From Basidiobolus meristosporus CBS 931.73 (taxonomy: Eukaryota > Basidiobolomycota > Basidiobolomycetes > Basidiobolales > Basidiobolaceae): 64,000 nucleotides of DNA. Positions 1 through 10,871 of this stretch are shown here, piece by piece. The DNA is taken from assembly GCA_002104905.1 (NCBI GenBank), contig MCFE01000130.1, forward strand, positions 1 through 64,000. Reading direction: 5' to 3'. The notes below the pieces were generated by a model. It worked only from the letters and a program-made list of their open reading frames with translations. It was not told where the DNA came from and did not search any database. Both the position numbers and the translations under genes were made by a program. Position 1 is the first letter of the stretch, and every line of letters starts with the position of its first letter.

Positions 1-828
1 TTATGTACTCTTTGATCAAAGCAGTCAAACGCACATGAGCAATTGTGTCTCTGCTATGTAACATCCACCACAAGTGTTTAAATAGAATAGAAGCTTACCT
101 ACCTTAGCAATTCTTGTACATGGTAAGCTGTTTATTTCCTATGGTTCGAGTTTTTTTGCCCCTGCCAACTTAATACATTGCGTCAATACTTCCTGTCCAC
201 ACCATTCTATTCATGTAACTTCCCAAATCACCTCAACTAGCGGACGAAGCTCAGGCTGGAGTGACGAATATGTGGGAATATCAACTTGAAATAAATTCAC
301 TCTTGTCTAGAATCGTTTGAGTTATATGGAGAGACCCGCCACTCAGCGTGTAGCACTCTGCCCGAGCAGAGATTCATCTGGAGGGTCCAAGCAGCTTCGC
401 ATCATTGCAACTTTTCAATCGTAAAGCGTAGTAAGATCGCAATCATGTTGGCCAACCCAACCAGCCTTGTCCACAACGCGACAAAGCGCTTACTATCAGA
501 GAGGAGCAATTTATTAATCTGAGACAGTTGGCCACAAGTCTCAAAAGTGCAGCATTACGAACAAGCAATGTCTCCAACCGTAACACACGTCAGACTCAAC
601 ATGGTAGGTTGGGAATGGGCAAACCGTGGTTATTCTTAGAAATAGGCCTCGTACAGAATGCAGAGAAAACTTAGGACCGAGCTGCATGGAAGTGGAAAGA
701 AAATGATGGTAGTTGAACATACTTGGAACGAATGTGGGAATAATTGAGGATGATACATTTGGAATACAACTTCTATCTGGTGACGGAGGGATCTGGTGTT
801 TGCAACTTGTGTTTCCTTCAACTTGCCC
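1..828. other. Left-edge region, no confident gene
   Basis: I see no supportable complete gene between the window edge and the end of the NMNAT gene at 829. Short coding-like pieces can be read on the minus strand (about 1-55, 230-300 and 402-535), with GT-AG-like borders near the first. They could be the end of a gene lying mostly outside the window, but they do not join into one consistent frame. Confidence 0.4.
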
Positions 829-2011
829 TTAGTCCAAGTAAAGTCTGCTATCGTAAATGTAATCGATCACAGCATTTGGTAATAAATACTTGATTGACAT
901 CCGACGTTTGACATACAGTCTAAAGACTTGTTAGAAAGGCATTGTAGTGAATTATGATATCGCTTGTTCTTACCTGATTTTGGTTGAACTGATATCGTTA
1001 TGAATCAATTGCTTGACGACAAAGACGTTTCGCTACAAGAATCAGATACAGGTTGCTAAGCGATAGGTGCTTGATTTAGCTCGACTCACGAAATACTCAC
1101 GCGGTGCTGATGAAGGATATCATGCGAAAGTAAAAATCCCCACACGTCAGTTCCGGTGCGTTCGATCAGGTAACAGCCATAGTCGCCCAAAATATGATCC
1201 AGCTAGTGAGAGTAATGCCACGTTAGTGCAAGAATCAACAAATGCAAGGGAATGCTTGCATGGATACTTACATCGTCAGACTCCCACTCGCTGGGATCTC
1301 CAAAAGACTTTATTAAATCGCCTCCAGCCAGAAGCATGATTCGGATGGGCTTTACCTCTCCTACCAAGGAAACACAATTAAATAAAGACTTCATGTACAG
1401 ACGCACATTAAACCGCCAACCACTCGAGACGCGGATCCCACCCTCGGAGCCGTTCAACTCCGCATCAAAATGGTCCAGAACCACAGCAGTTCTTTGAAAG
1501 CTAGGATTCAATGCCTCCCAAGGGTCGACCATCAACCAATCTGAAGTGGTTTCAACAGCGCGCTCGCACATACGAACCCGATGTATGGCTGGGACTAGGC
1601 CATCTTTTCCATAATTATCGTTCACTGGAGAGAAGTAACCACCGATAAGCTCGAATTTTTCATTCTCCACTATATGGTCTTTGGCCATCTCTTATGGACA
1701 CAAAATACACGCGAAAGAGGAAATACAACGTATCTTTAGTCGAGGAGTTATCCGACCAAAGATATGCACGCTTGCTTACCGAACATGCGTAAATGAAGGT
1801 ACGTGATCGGAGAGAAAGACCCGCACGCGACTAGGACCAAAGGGATCTTTGTCTCATCTACATAAGAGTGAATAGCTGGTGAGTACTATGGTACAAGCTC
1901 AGTGCTAGGTCATTTGCTCACTTCGAACTCACCCTTTAATGAGGTCGCTAGTCTATGTCTGGGGAAAGAGTAACCACGAGGTGCTGTAAGATTCCGGGAA
2001 TTGGAAGTCAT
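829..2011 (-). CDS. NMA1: Nicotinamide mononucleotide adenylyltransferase (NMNAT), 7 exons
   Basis: Joins NMN (or nicotinate mononucleotide) to ATP to make NAD+, the last shared step of NAD synthesis. My model has coding exons, in transcript order, at 2011-1933, 1857-1780, 1690-1421, 1360-1272, 1202-1101, 1032-974 and 919-829, giving 255 residues in an unbroken frame, the usual fungal length. Exon 2 carries the nucleotidyltransferase signature GSFSPITYLHLRMF. Exon 3 has GGYFSPVNDNY and the substrate-side WLMVDPWE, exon 4 LLAGGDLI, exons 5-6 the ISSTKIR motif (here NDISSTKIR). The intron between exons 3 and 4 is 60 nt and in frame, so a naive ORF reads through it. An in-frame ATG at 1688 is internal; the start at 2011 restores the ATP-binding motif. 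The region upstream has telomere-repeat-like motifs. Confidence 0.93.
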
Positions 2012-2042
2012 GTGCGGATAAGTCAACACTTTGAAAGAAAGT

Positions 2043-2296
2043 CCTAACCCTAGGAAATAGTTGTTTATATTTTATACGGAAGGGAGATAGTAATTTACCA
2101 AGTGAAAACGCTATCTGTGCTTAATAAGCGACCGAAAAAATTCCACTTTTCTCCGTGTGAGAAGTTGGGGATAAATCAACTCACTCAGGTCAGGGTTAGG
2201 AAAAGCCAGTGGTTTGATGCCACTCGAAATTCCCGAACGATCGTCAGTTGATCCGATTTACCATAAAGTTAGAACGATCCTGCAGTAGGGTTAGGG
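2043..2296. promoter_or_regulatory. Three telobox-like (TTAGGG-type) motifs upstream of NMNAT
   Basis: CCTAACCCTAGG lies at 2043-2054, CAGGGTTAGG at 2191-2200 and TAGGGTTAGGG at 2286-2296, that is 32-285 bp upstream of the NMNAT start codon. TTAGGG-type motifs are bound by Myb-family factors such as yeast Tbf1 and fission yeast Teb1. Function here is inference from position and clustering. Confidence 0.45.
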
Positions 2297-3002
2297 CTTT
2301 CCCAAGTGAAACATCCATATTCGCCATGGCAGTCATGATTCGTGGCCATAAACACATGACAGCCATCATGATTAATCATGGAATTTCCTTTCTCCATATC
2401 GCATTTCGGATAGATTGTGGTTACTTCGAGGTCTGAATGGTTTGTGGCGGAAATCGGGACATATCATGTGACCTGTAGTCTGTGATGAGAGGTGGAAATT
2501 GCCCGCATTTTAGAGGCATTCATAGATTAGGCCGCCATTGGGTTAATATTGCGAGAATAGAACCATGGGCGTCGTGATCTCTACACTGGTTGATGCATTT
2601 TGGGCGCGAACGTTATGTCTTAGCTGCTTACTGTTAGGGGATGAGTTGTCGTAGAGTCCGCTCCATCCATGTGTGTAGTTCCTGGGGATGGAACTTGATA
2701 AATCTCGTGCACCGTATGTAGATCACATTGCCACTTCTCCAACATACTCTACGGTAGGTGGGGGGGGGTGTTGTGAACACTTGATTTTATTTCAAAGAAC
2801 CAACGGAAATTTAAGTGCCTGTGTTGGACTTGCGTGAGGTCGTCTAAATGCACAGGATAGAATCGAATAAAAAATGGGGGTTTAGTGGACTAGGGATGGC
2901 AGCTACCATCGAAGTAACTAATTAAAGGTGCAATTCGTGAGCAGTGCGGTTGGATATCGTAGATAAAAAGTATTACAAAAGTATTGGCAAGTACACCAAA
3001 AC
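2297..3002. other. Intergenic, nothing recognised
   Basis: About 700 bp between the NMNAT upstream region and the 3' end of the CHY/RING gene. It holds a run of G at about 2760-2768 but no readable gene. Confidence 0.5.
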
Positions 3003-4707
3003 TTAAAAGTGTTCACGGTCTAGCTCAGGCTCACCGGAGCCTTCGCCAAGATCCATCGGGCTATGCTCAGAGGGAGATATATCATTAGTTCTATTGGTGT
3101 GCCCATTTTGTGACCAATCTTGATCAAAATCCATCCCATTCTCTACCAGAGTTATGTTGGAGGAGTTGTTCACTCCCAGAACGGCTCCAGGCTCAGGTGG
3201 CGATATCGTACCATCAGGATTGAAAATGCTTCCGGTTACCAACTCTGTTTCTGCTCCATCTCTCAGGATCTTGATTGTCTTAGTGTTGTAAGACTTGCAA
3301 CTCACGCATTTATGGTACAAGAAGTGATACTTGGCCACGCTCTTTTTTTCACAGTCATTGCACAGTATGATAGAGCGATAGTTGTCGTATTGTGGTGGCA
3401 TCTGCTGTGACTCCATCAACGCGTCTAGGCTTCGAAAGTACTGTGTCATATCTGCCAGCGATTTCAGACAAGTGGGGCATTGGTATGAGGTGCGAACATA
3501 CCTACGATGACACATGTAGTGTATACAATGACCACAGGGCTTTGTTGTTTACGTACCGAGTCAGTTGATGTGATGAGGAGTCAATGCCTATATGAATCAG
3601 CATACCATGAAGATCACCGTCGTGGTCGATGTAAACATATACTCTCCACAAATAGGACAGTCACTTTCTAGATTCCTCTCTATGCATTTGTGCCGGTTTT
3701 TAAGGGTAATGGCCATACATACATTGCATTTTTTGCAATGGAAATAATCTTTGTCTAGTCCCTGTCCAACTCTACAAATCCCACAGTCCGGGCAGTGGTA
3801 AATACTCTTATTTGGCGTATCGTCCCATAACACACATTCCGGGCAGAAGTAGCGCGCCATCTCTCTACCACAACGCTCATTAACACAGTGCTGGGCAGCC
3901 GGTTGTATCGTTTGGCAATACATACACATCATCGTCTTCGTTTCCTTTCTGAGTAAGGCGCATCAGCGATGAATTCTATCACGGCTTAGCTTACAGCAAA
4001 GGAGATACCTGATAATTTGATGATCAGACGCATCATTGTGGCAGAACCTACACGTAAACCAGCCGCCGCAACAATTGGCCCGTAGTTTGTTGTTTCTTCG
4101 GTAATGTTTGCATCCCAATATACCATTTTCTTGGTCCTAAATCGTTTTCATATCAAGAGGCGTGTCAGTAACGAGGATCTCTGGTTCTTCAGGAAGCCGA
4201 CTGAAAATCCAAAAAATACTTGCATAGTAGGTGACTTTTAACTCCTCTTCTGATAAATCGTCGGTCATTTTTTTAGGAATTCCTGTGGGCTGCTTTTTCT
4301 TCCAATCGGAAGTCATCAATTCCTATCAAGTAAGATATCGAAGGTCAAATAGGGAGGTTGAGTTTTAAGCACCAGTAATATAATCGAAAACAGGATGCAA
4401 AGGCATATTTGAGTCTTGCTGTACCATTTGCAGAGAATGAGCCTGTGTACAAACGAATGCAAATAAATGGTACCTGAATCCTTCTGGCTTTGAGAGCAGC
4501 AGGGATGTTTGGATCTTTGGAAATCTCCATTATCTGCTTGCGTAGCTCTTGTTGTTTAGCTATATCAACCTTGGTGGCGCTTTCTCCTGTTTGTGTATCG
4601 TCATTATCGGTACCAAACTCGTCCGATAGCCCGTCAAACTCATCAGAATCTGATAGCATTGGGCCACTTCCCTGGTCAAAGGTTACGGTGTTTTCGTTGC
4701 TTGCCAT
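3003..4707 (-). CDS. CHY zinc-finger / CTCHY / RING-finger ubiquitin ligase (Pirh2-like), 5 exons
   Basis: Probable RING E3 ubiquitin ligase of the Pirh2/RCHY1 family. Coding exons in transcript order are 4707-4474, 4322-4220, 4129-4009, 3948-3606 and 3539-3003, giving 445 residues with phases that agree. The N-terminus is acidic (DSDEFDGLSDEFG). Exon 3 opens the CHY finger with ILGCKHYRR and CCGGWFTCRFCHND. Exon 4 has the cysteine/histidine-rich CHY and CTCHY pairs (YFCPECVLWDD, YHCPDCGICRVG, HCKKCNVC) and the first RING cysteines (CPICGEYMF). Exon 5 completes the RING (PCGHCIHYMC, CPTC) and adds a zinc-ribbon-like segment and an acidic tail. The ORF start in exon 2 is only a frame effect. 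The family call is strong; substrates cannot be inferred. Confidence 0.92.
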
Positions 4708-5579
4708 ATTCGAGGTTATAGGAAAGGTGCTATATCTATGGCTCTCGAAAATTTATTCCAGCTCGACAATATACTGGTCAGAGGAAGGTTGGATGGATAT
4801 CTGAACACCAGCGTACCGTAGTTAAATATACGTATATGAATATAATCGTGTATTGATCACTAAATGCTTTACTCCATCATTTTCAGCTGAACTAACGCTT
4901 GGGTTATCACATGATTTTCCAAGTGGAAACAAACCATCGCCTTCATTTTGGTGATGCACTTGGTTTGCCTACCTCCTGATTAGGATATGTTTCGGAGAAT
5001 AGAATATTTTAGTTTTAAACATCAAAAGTGATATATATGATATGCAGTAGCACAATCAGGATAGCTGTACTCATCAGCATATTACTGGAGTAGCAATTTG
5101 CTGAGAGGTTCGGCGAACACACATCATCCGCACTCTCACTGATGCCAATGGGACTCACTAGCAATTTTGATTTGGTGGCAGTTCATCAATCGTTACCGAT
5201 ACAGCAGATGAAGGAGTGCCCATTGGAAGGGAAGCCTCTTATGCAACCAGAGGATTTGTCAACTGGAAGAAAAATCACAGCTCAGCAAAATTTCATTGCA
5301 TCACAGTCTCCATCCTTGTCTTATCAGTTCATTTATGAAGTTTGGTGAGTGGAAAAGGTAATGCGGATCAAGCAAAGCTATATATGCATTTATGATGAAA
5401 AACTAATCAAGTCACATGAATTCAATCAATCCTAATCGATATAAACGTAAATTGGCGCGTGCTTCTCCTAAAAAAATCGGCTTGCGTGACGAGCCTAGCC
5501 AGTACGTTTGAGAAGAGATTTAGCTTGGGGGCTAAGATTCTGACATTAGGCGAGCACAAGCAAGTGAATCCCGTCAGGC
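4708..5579. other. Intergenic between NUP133 3' end and CHY/RING start
   Basis: AT-rich spacer of about 870 bp, presumably the promoter of the CHY/RING gene. A 68-codon plus-strand ORF (5142-5348) has no recognisable motif and I do not call it. Confidence 0.5.
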
Positions 5580-8500
5580 CTAGTCAGTATCCATGGTGAC
5601 ATTGTTCGCAAATTCGCTTTGAATCAATCTCACAATCTCGTTATAGAATCCTAGAAGATTATGCTGCGCGATGTGTTGGTCCAGTTGACGGTTTTCTGAT
5701 TGATAGTCCTGAATTAGCATATTAATCTGATGGTCTAGCATGTTGATGAACCTAGTTATCACATCCTCCTTGGATGTGTGGAAGTGTGTTTCAGCGGGTT
5801 GTAGATACATATTCACCGGGAAGTCTAGGAATAGAGTTAGCTGCATATAGCACACATCGATCCACCTGGATCTACTTACCACCATCATGGGCAGCGGCAA
5901 GTGTGCAATATATCGCCGTGTCCTTCAAGGCAGCAAGTAGCTCTTCGTCACCAGCATGGGCTGAAAGCTTATAGATGTAGTCCCAGCTGTAGACGGGCAT
6001 TAATAAAAAACCAAATCAGTAGCATGCGAATTACGAATACCTGTCACGGAGTATGACTCTTCTCCAGATAGTGCGTAGGACATATTCCATTCTATCCTCA
6101 GGAATGTCCTTGGCCCTCCTGTACACCCCGAGTGCGATTCTGTAATTGTCAACTTGATTTTCCAGGTTCTGTGGTAAGGTTAGAGCATCGATCAGCGACT
6201 CCGAGTCTAAAACCTGACCGTCCAGGATGCCTTTGACTACTTGACGATAAAGGTCCTCCATTGCAGGTCTAACTTTATATAGCTCTCCGGTATTGATGGC
6301 AGAGATGTATGCAGCCTGGTCGTTCCCTTTGTGTGATAAATTCTCTATGGTATCTATGATGGCTTGGTACGACTCACGAAGGACTTCATGAACAGTAACA
6401 AGGTCTAGCGTATCATCCATGCCTGAATTAGCAGAAGATTTAGTGCATTGATTTAAGAAGTTCTAAAAATGATTAGCAAGGATTACGTTCGAGGGTTTCT
6501 TGAACATTTTCCGAATCCAAGCTCGTTGGTTCCACCGTGGCAAGAAAGGAGAGCTTGGCTAAACTGAGCATTGTCTGACAACGAGATCTGGTGAGCATAG
6601 TGATGTGCATGAAGGCTTACTGCTGCGGCTTACCTTCTTCTGTAGATTGTTTTTCTCTCCCTCCGACTCACTAAGAAGTTTATCGGAAGCGTGGGCGTAC
6701 TTTCCGATATGGATGTCATGGAGCCAGGAGATATTTGTGTGTTGACCTTTTTCTAGGAATTTGTCCAGTAATCCACAATAGAAATCTTTCTGGGCCATCA
6801 GTTGATACAGAAGGCCATTTTCCAGATAGTAGGAATACAGCTCGAAAGCAAAGGGCTCTTTAAACTTATTGATGTAGTAGTCGATCCTGGCCTCTGTCTC
6901 CCCTCCAAAGCTGATACTCAGCTGAACCAGCGTTCTGAAATCCTGATAACGTTCCGCTAACTGCAAAGCGTGTTCCCTTCTCTCTAGAGTAACTTTGAAT
7001 CCCACAACGTTAGTGCCCAATACAAGAAGCACAATGGTTACATAGATGCCTACCTAAAGGAAGCGTGACTTTAGAGCGTACAATCCGATATCTTTCCTTT
7101 AAAGAGGCAAGCGCGTGAATGCTGTCCTCGTTCTCAGCATCACTATCACAAAGTTAACCCAAGGCCCAATGCAAAATCGACACCTCCACACTTGAACATA
7201 AGCATACCTGCTGAGAAAATCAATACGCTCGGTGAACACTTGGAACAAGATATCAGCCAATTCACAGAGCTGATCTTTCAGTGAGTTTAGGAGAGCGTCG
7301 GAGGAGTAGGCTTCGGGCGGATTTCTGTCAGCATCTATTTGAAAGCCTCCAGGCCGGCCAGTCTCGAAATATTCTGCATCAAGACTGAACTCTTTAATCA
7401 CTTTCTCGGTATACTGGAACTGAGCATGGATCATGTCGATCAAGGCGTCTTGACATGTCCATGACTCAGTAGTTGCCGGTTGATTTAAATCATACAACTC
7501 TGAGTGCTCCCTTCGATACGCGTACGCAGTTCTGAAGATTTCGAGAAGTATCTTGTTTCCCTCATGAACTACAAGGTACCTCTCACTGCCCTGGCTGAAT
7601 CTTGACCGACGAATAATGTCATTCACATACTGTGGGATAAGACCGATTTCAGACACATGAAGCTTGAAGAATGCCTTCACTGAATCTTGCTGGATGACTC
7701 CTCTATCTTTCATGAAACGTTCAATGGCTTGTGTAAGGAGCACAGCATGTTGTCCGCTGTAGCCGCGGTTCAGCAGTGTATTCTGATAATACCAGAGATT
7801 TACGGCTGAGGTTAGTTTCTCGCAATCCCAACATAATTGGTGTCTTGTCACGGCGGATAATTTATACAAGAGATGGCTACTGTTTATAAATTTGATGATA
7901 TTACCCATGCGATTCAGCCTCTCCTGCAGCTGCACTTTGACTTCCAAGATCTCGGGAATGTACTTCGATTTATATTGTAGAATCTCCCCACTGAGTGCCA
8001 AAGCAGCGCTATCCAGGCCTGTGACGGACTCTTGTGCGAGGTTGAAGGAGAGAGGATTTTCACGGTGACTCCCAAAGAAGACTGCCTGCTCCAACCTGTT
8101 CTTTAATTGGCGGATTTGTGCTTTCGAATCGTGAGATGATGCTATCTCGGCTTTGCCAGTGGGCTCGTGCGATCTCTTTGGATCCAACTTGTCCATATTC
8201 AATGCGACGTCTAAAAATCCGCTGTGAGTGCATAGCGCCAAGATCTTGCAAGTATGCATTTTCCCTCTGCTCCAGATCTTTGACCTATCTGTTCCGAACC
8301 CTATGATGCGGTCGATTGACGGATTTCGCAATGGGATCACCTCCTCAAATCCAGTGCTGAGTAGTGTGGTAGCCACGATGCAATCATTCAACAAGACAAA
8401 TGCACCAGGTCCCCCATCAGTAAGGGCTAGGCGTGGTTTCGAGGTTATCCCTTCGTACAAGGTCGCCCTGTGGTTCAAATATTTTTGACTCGTGAGAACA

Positions 8501-10131
8501 AAATTGCCAGACCCATTGTCGAGCTCAAATGAGAACAATCCAAACGTGGAGACCGCCTCTTGGTCAACCGAAATTGACGTCAGTACGATCACCCCACACT
8601 CGCTACGAACGACAACTAATTCGTTAACTGTCATGCTCACAAATTGACGTATTCATGATTTCAACGGACCTGGAGAATGCGACGTCCAACAAATCCACAA
8701 TCAAATCAGAAGCAGCTTGGAATACCGGTAAGCTCTCTAATGCTTCCGAGATGTCACTCAAAATATCGCGCTCCGAGACATGCTACATCAATACAGTTAG
8801 TCGAATTACACGATTACCCTCTTGAATTAGTAGGACTGACCTTTTCAGGTAGTACTTTCGAGATGATCCATTTCTGCAGGCTCCGACTGGTAAGAACATA
8901 AATGTCTCTGAAGTGAATGAAATTGTTTGTTAAGGTGCGGCCCAGTTTGTTGCAGATCAGTGGCGAGTGTACCTGGAGTGTCTGCCCTCCGAGCTTACAC
9001 CAGCGCAGACGGCCACGATTTCAGAAGTGGTTGCAAGCAACGAAGAGTCATCACTTCCGGTGTATCCAAGCAAAGAGCTCATACGAGCAAAAACACCAAG
9101 AGGGCGGATGAGTGGGGAGTATGATAGCGCCACTTGTCCATTAGTGCTGGTTAACAAGACACGGTATAAATGGGACATACGAGTCCCGTATATTAATCCG
9201 GCGGGCTGAGTTCCAAAAGAAATGAGTTGGTGCTGAGCAGCCGGTTACTGCACGAAAGTACTTACCTCGCAGTTAACCAAGCAAGTACCTTTATCATTTT
9301 CCGCCAGGTATATTCTCATACTCTTGTACTTATGAGGATTTGTTAAACCGTAGGTGATGCTCTCCCAATATCTAAATTCTCCCTTAGGGGTGCTTGCCAA
9401 AATCCCCACCTCTTTTGAGCCTACTATGGGAACAATACTCACAATAGGAAGGTTCTCAAGAATTTCGTTTGTGGATAGATATTGAGTGGCAAAGTTGACT
9501 TCTGGCATTTGAAAGGTATAAATAGTGGGAGATGATTTCTACCAGTGGAAAGGTTTGGTAAAAACAACGAAGTGCAAACAACTAGCAGAATCTGGCTTAC
9601 TTGTTTATAGGACCAAACATAGCAGTCAGTCAAAGTGACAACCAGAGCATAACCAGAGTTGACATCAATCGAGCCGTAAAAACACTCCAATGGACAGCCA
9701 CCAGCTACGTTCGGTCATGGAGAAGGCACACATCATTAACCAAAGGGTATCGAGGCTGCTACTTATTCTAAAAACGTACCAGAGAGTAAACCGGCAATCT
9801 CGGTCGGAAGGGCACTTAAGATGGAGACAGAAAGGCTATCGCTTTGTAGCAAGATATGTGACTGTTTGGGATGCTGCTCTTGTATTGCCGGTTCCGGCGT
9901 AAGTTCCTCGACTTGCCGTGTATGCAAAGACTTTTTGACCACCTGAGTGGTTCTTACTTTAGTTAGTTGGCGATTTTTGGGTAATACTACTGTTTCTCGT
10001 ATGTAACTAGTTGAGGTTTCTTGGACTACACTCTGGTTTAAGGATCGAGAGGTCTTGGGTTGTAGTCTACTCTGCGTTTGAGAAGTGCGAACTGGCTTTC
10101 CTTTTAAAGTTGTGCGCGGTGTTGTGAACAT
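5580..10131 (-). CDS. NUP133: Nucleoporin Nup133, 13 exons
   Basis: Y-complex scaffold nucleoporin of the nuclear pore. Coding exons in transcript order: 10131-9780, 9704-9601, 9538-9266, 9205-8973, 8907-8841, 8782-8670, 8635-7208, 7142-7054, 6983-6634, 6574-6487, 6422-6041, 5986-5880, 5824-5580. This gives 1,276 residues, close to the family length. The basic N-terminal tail leads into the beta-propeller (SGYALVV, CYVWSY, FRYWESITYG). The C-terminal half is the alpha-solenoid, with ALQLAERYQDFRTLV, SWLHDIHIGKYAHASDKLL and TMLSLAKLSFLA being typical Nup133 segments. All junction phases agree, but the intron 8669-8636 is only 34 nt and has a weak donor (GTCCGT). That joint is the least certain and could instead hide a one-base frame change. 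Confidence 0.9.
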
Positions 10132-10218
10132 TACTTACAACGAAATCACTGTACTGTATAGCACCTGGGATAAAGGGAAAAACGAATCCTCCATGCTGGA
10201 TAGTTTTCTGATTTTTTC
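10132..10218. promoter_or_regulatory. Compact divergent promoter, 87 bp
   Basis: Only 87 bp separate the start codons of NUP133 (minus) and the small 88-residue gene (plus). Any promoter elements must be shared or overlap the coding ends. I see no TATA box. Confidence 0.4.
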
Positions 10219-10567
10219 ATGCAATTAATCATTACAGTGGTGTTTTGTTCCTCCAATGCTTGGATGATAGAGATTGTGTCAATTAGCGTAAAATCGTAGT
10301 CTCCGAAGCGACCAAATATGTAAACAGCCATCCAAAACGGTATATTTGGAAACCACGTGATACTGAACGTAACTATTACGACGTGAACTAGCAAATGATG
10401 GTAACGGAGATGACGAACGCTGGATTATTCTGACCTCAAAGGCAGCAAAAGATGCTTTTCAACCTACCACAGTGGTCGCTGTTGAGCGTGTGAATGAGAA
10501 TATTTCCATGTCAGTTGCTGAAGTAATTAAGAACTTTCAAAATGAATGTGTCATGCTTGTGGTATAA
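10219..10567 (+). CDS. Unidentified 88-residue protein, 3 exons
   Basis: Not recognised. Exons 10219-10239, 10287-10356 and 10392-10567 join with matching phases into 88 codons starting MQLIITV, then RKIVVSEATKYVN, KRYIWKP, a polar DGNGDDERW stretch, and an end of SVAEVIKNFQNECVMLVV. It is too long for each phase match to be easy chance, but the second intron is only 35 nt (GTGATA...CTAG, with a CGTAACT branch-like site). No signal peptide or membrane segment is evident. An antisense 82-codon ORF at 10146-10394 overlaps and is probably its shadow. A homology search with the spliced product would settle it. Confidence 0.5.
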
Positions 10568-10871
10568 TAATATCTAAATAGAAAGCCGATGGTAGTGTAG
10601 CATTTACTGTCTCTGATTCGGAGTACCTAAAAACGTACTTATTGACCAATAAATCTCGAACGTGGAGTAAGGTCCCATCCGGTCACAACTAAGCATTTGC
10701 TCCAGTATTTGAACGGTTTCTTGATACTGATAGTTGTGCATCGTTGAAAGTGAGGCCACACAGGATACGGTTAATACCAACCATAAACTTTATTAAATTG
10801 ATTCCTCAGTGGCTAACAAAGCGAATACTTGATGTTGTTAAGTATAGGCTTAACGTTTCTATATATTCCAC
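10568..10871. other. Intergenic, convergent 3' ends
   Basis: About 300 bp between the stop codons of the 88-residue gene (plus) and PMT2 (minus). No gene is visible. Confidence 0.5.

Noticed and set aside
402-535. Minus-strand coding-like stretch reading LLLSDSKRFVALWTRLVGLA to a stop
   Set aside because: It looks protein-like, but any upstream part would have to lie within the NMNAT gene, and no start or consistent splice is available.
10146-10394. 82-codon minus-strand ORF
   Set aside because: It starts with TTG, has no motif, and lies antisense to exons of the phase-consistent 88-residue plus-strand gene.
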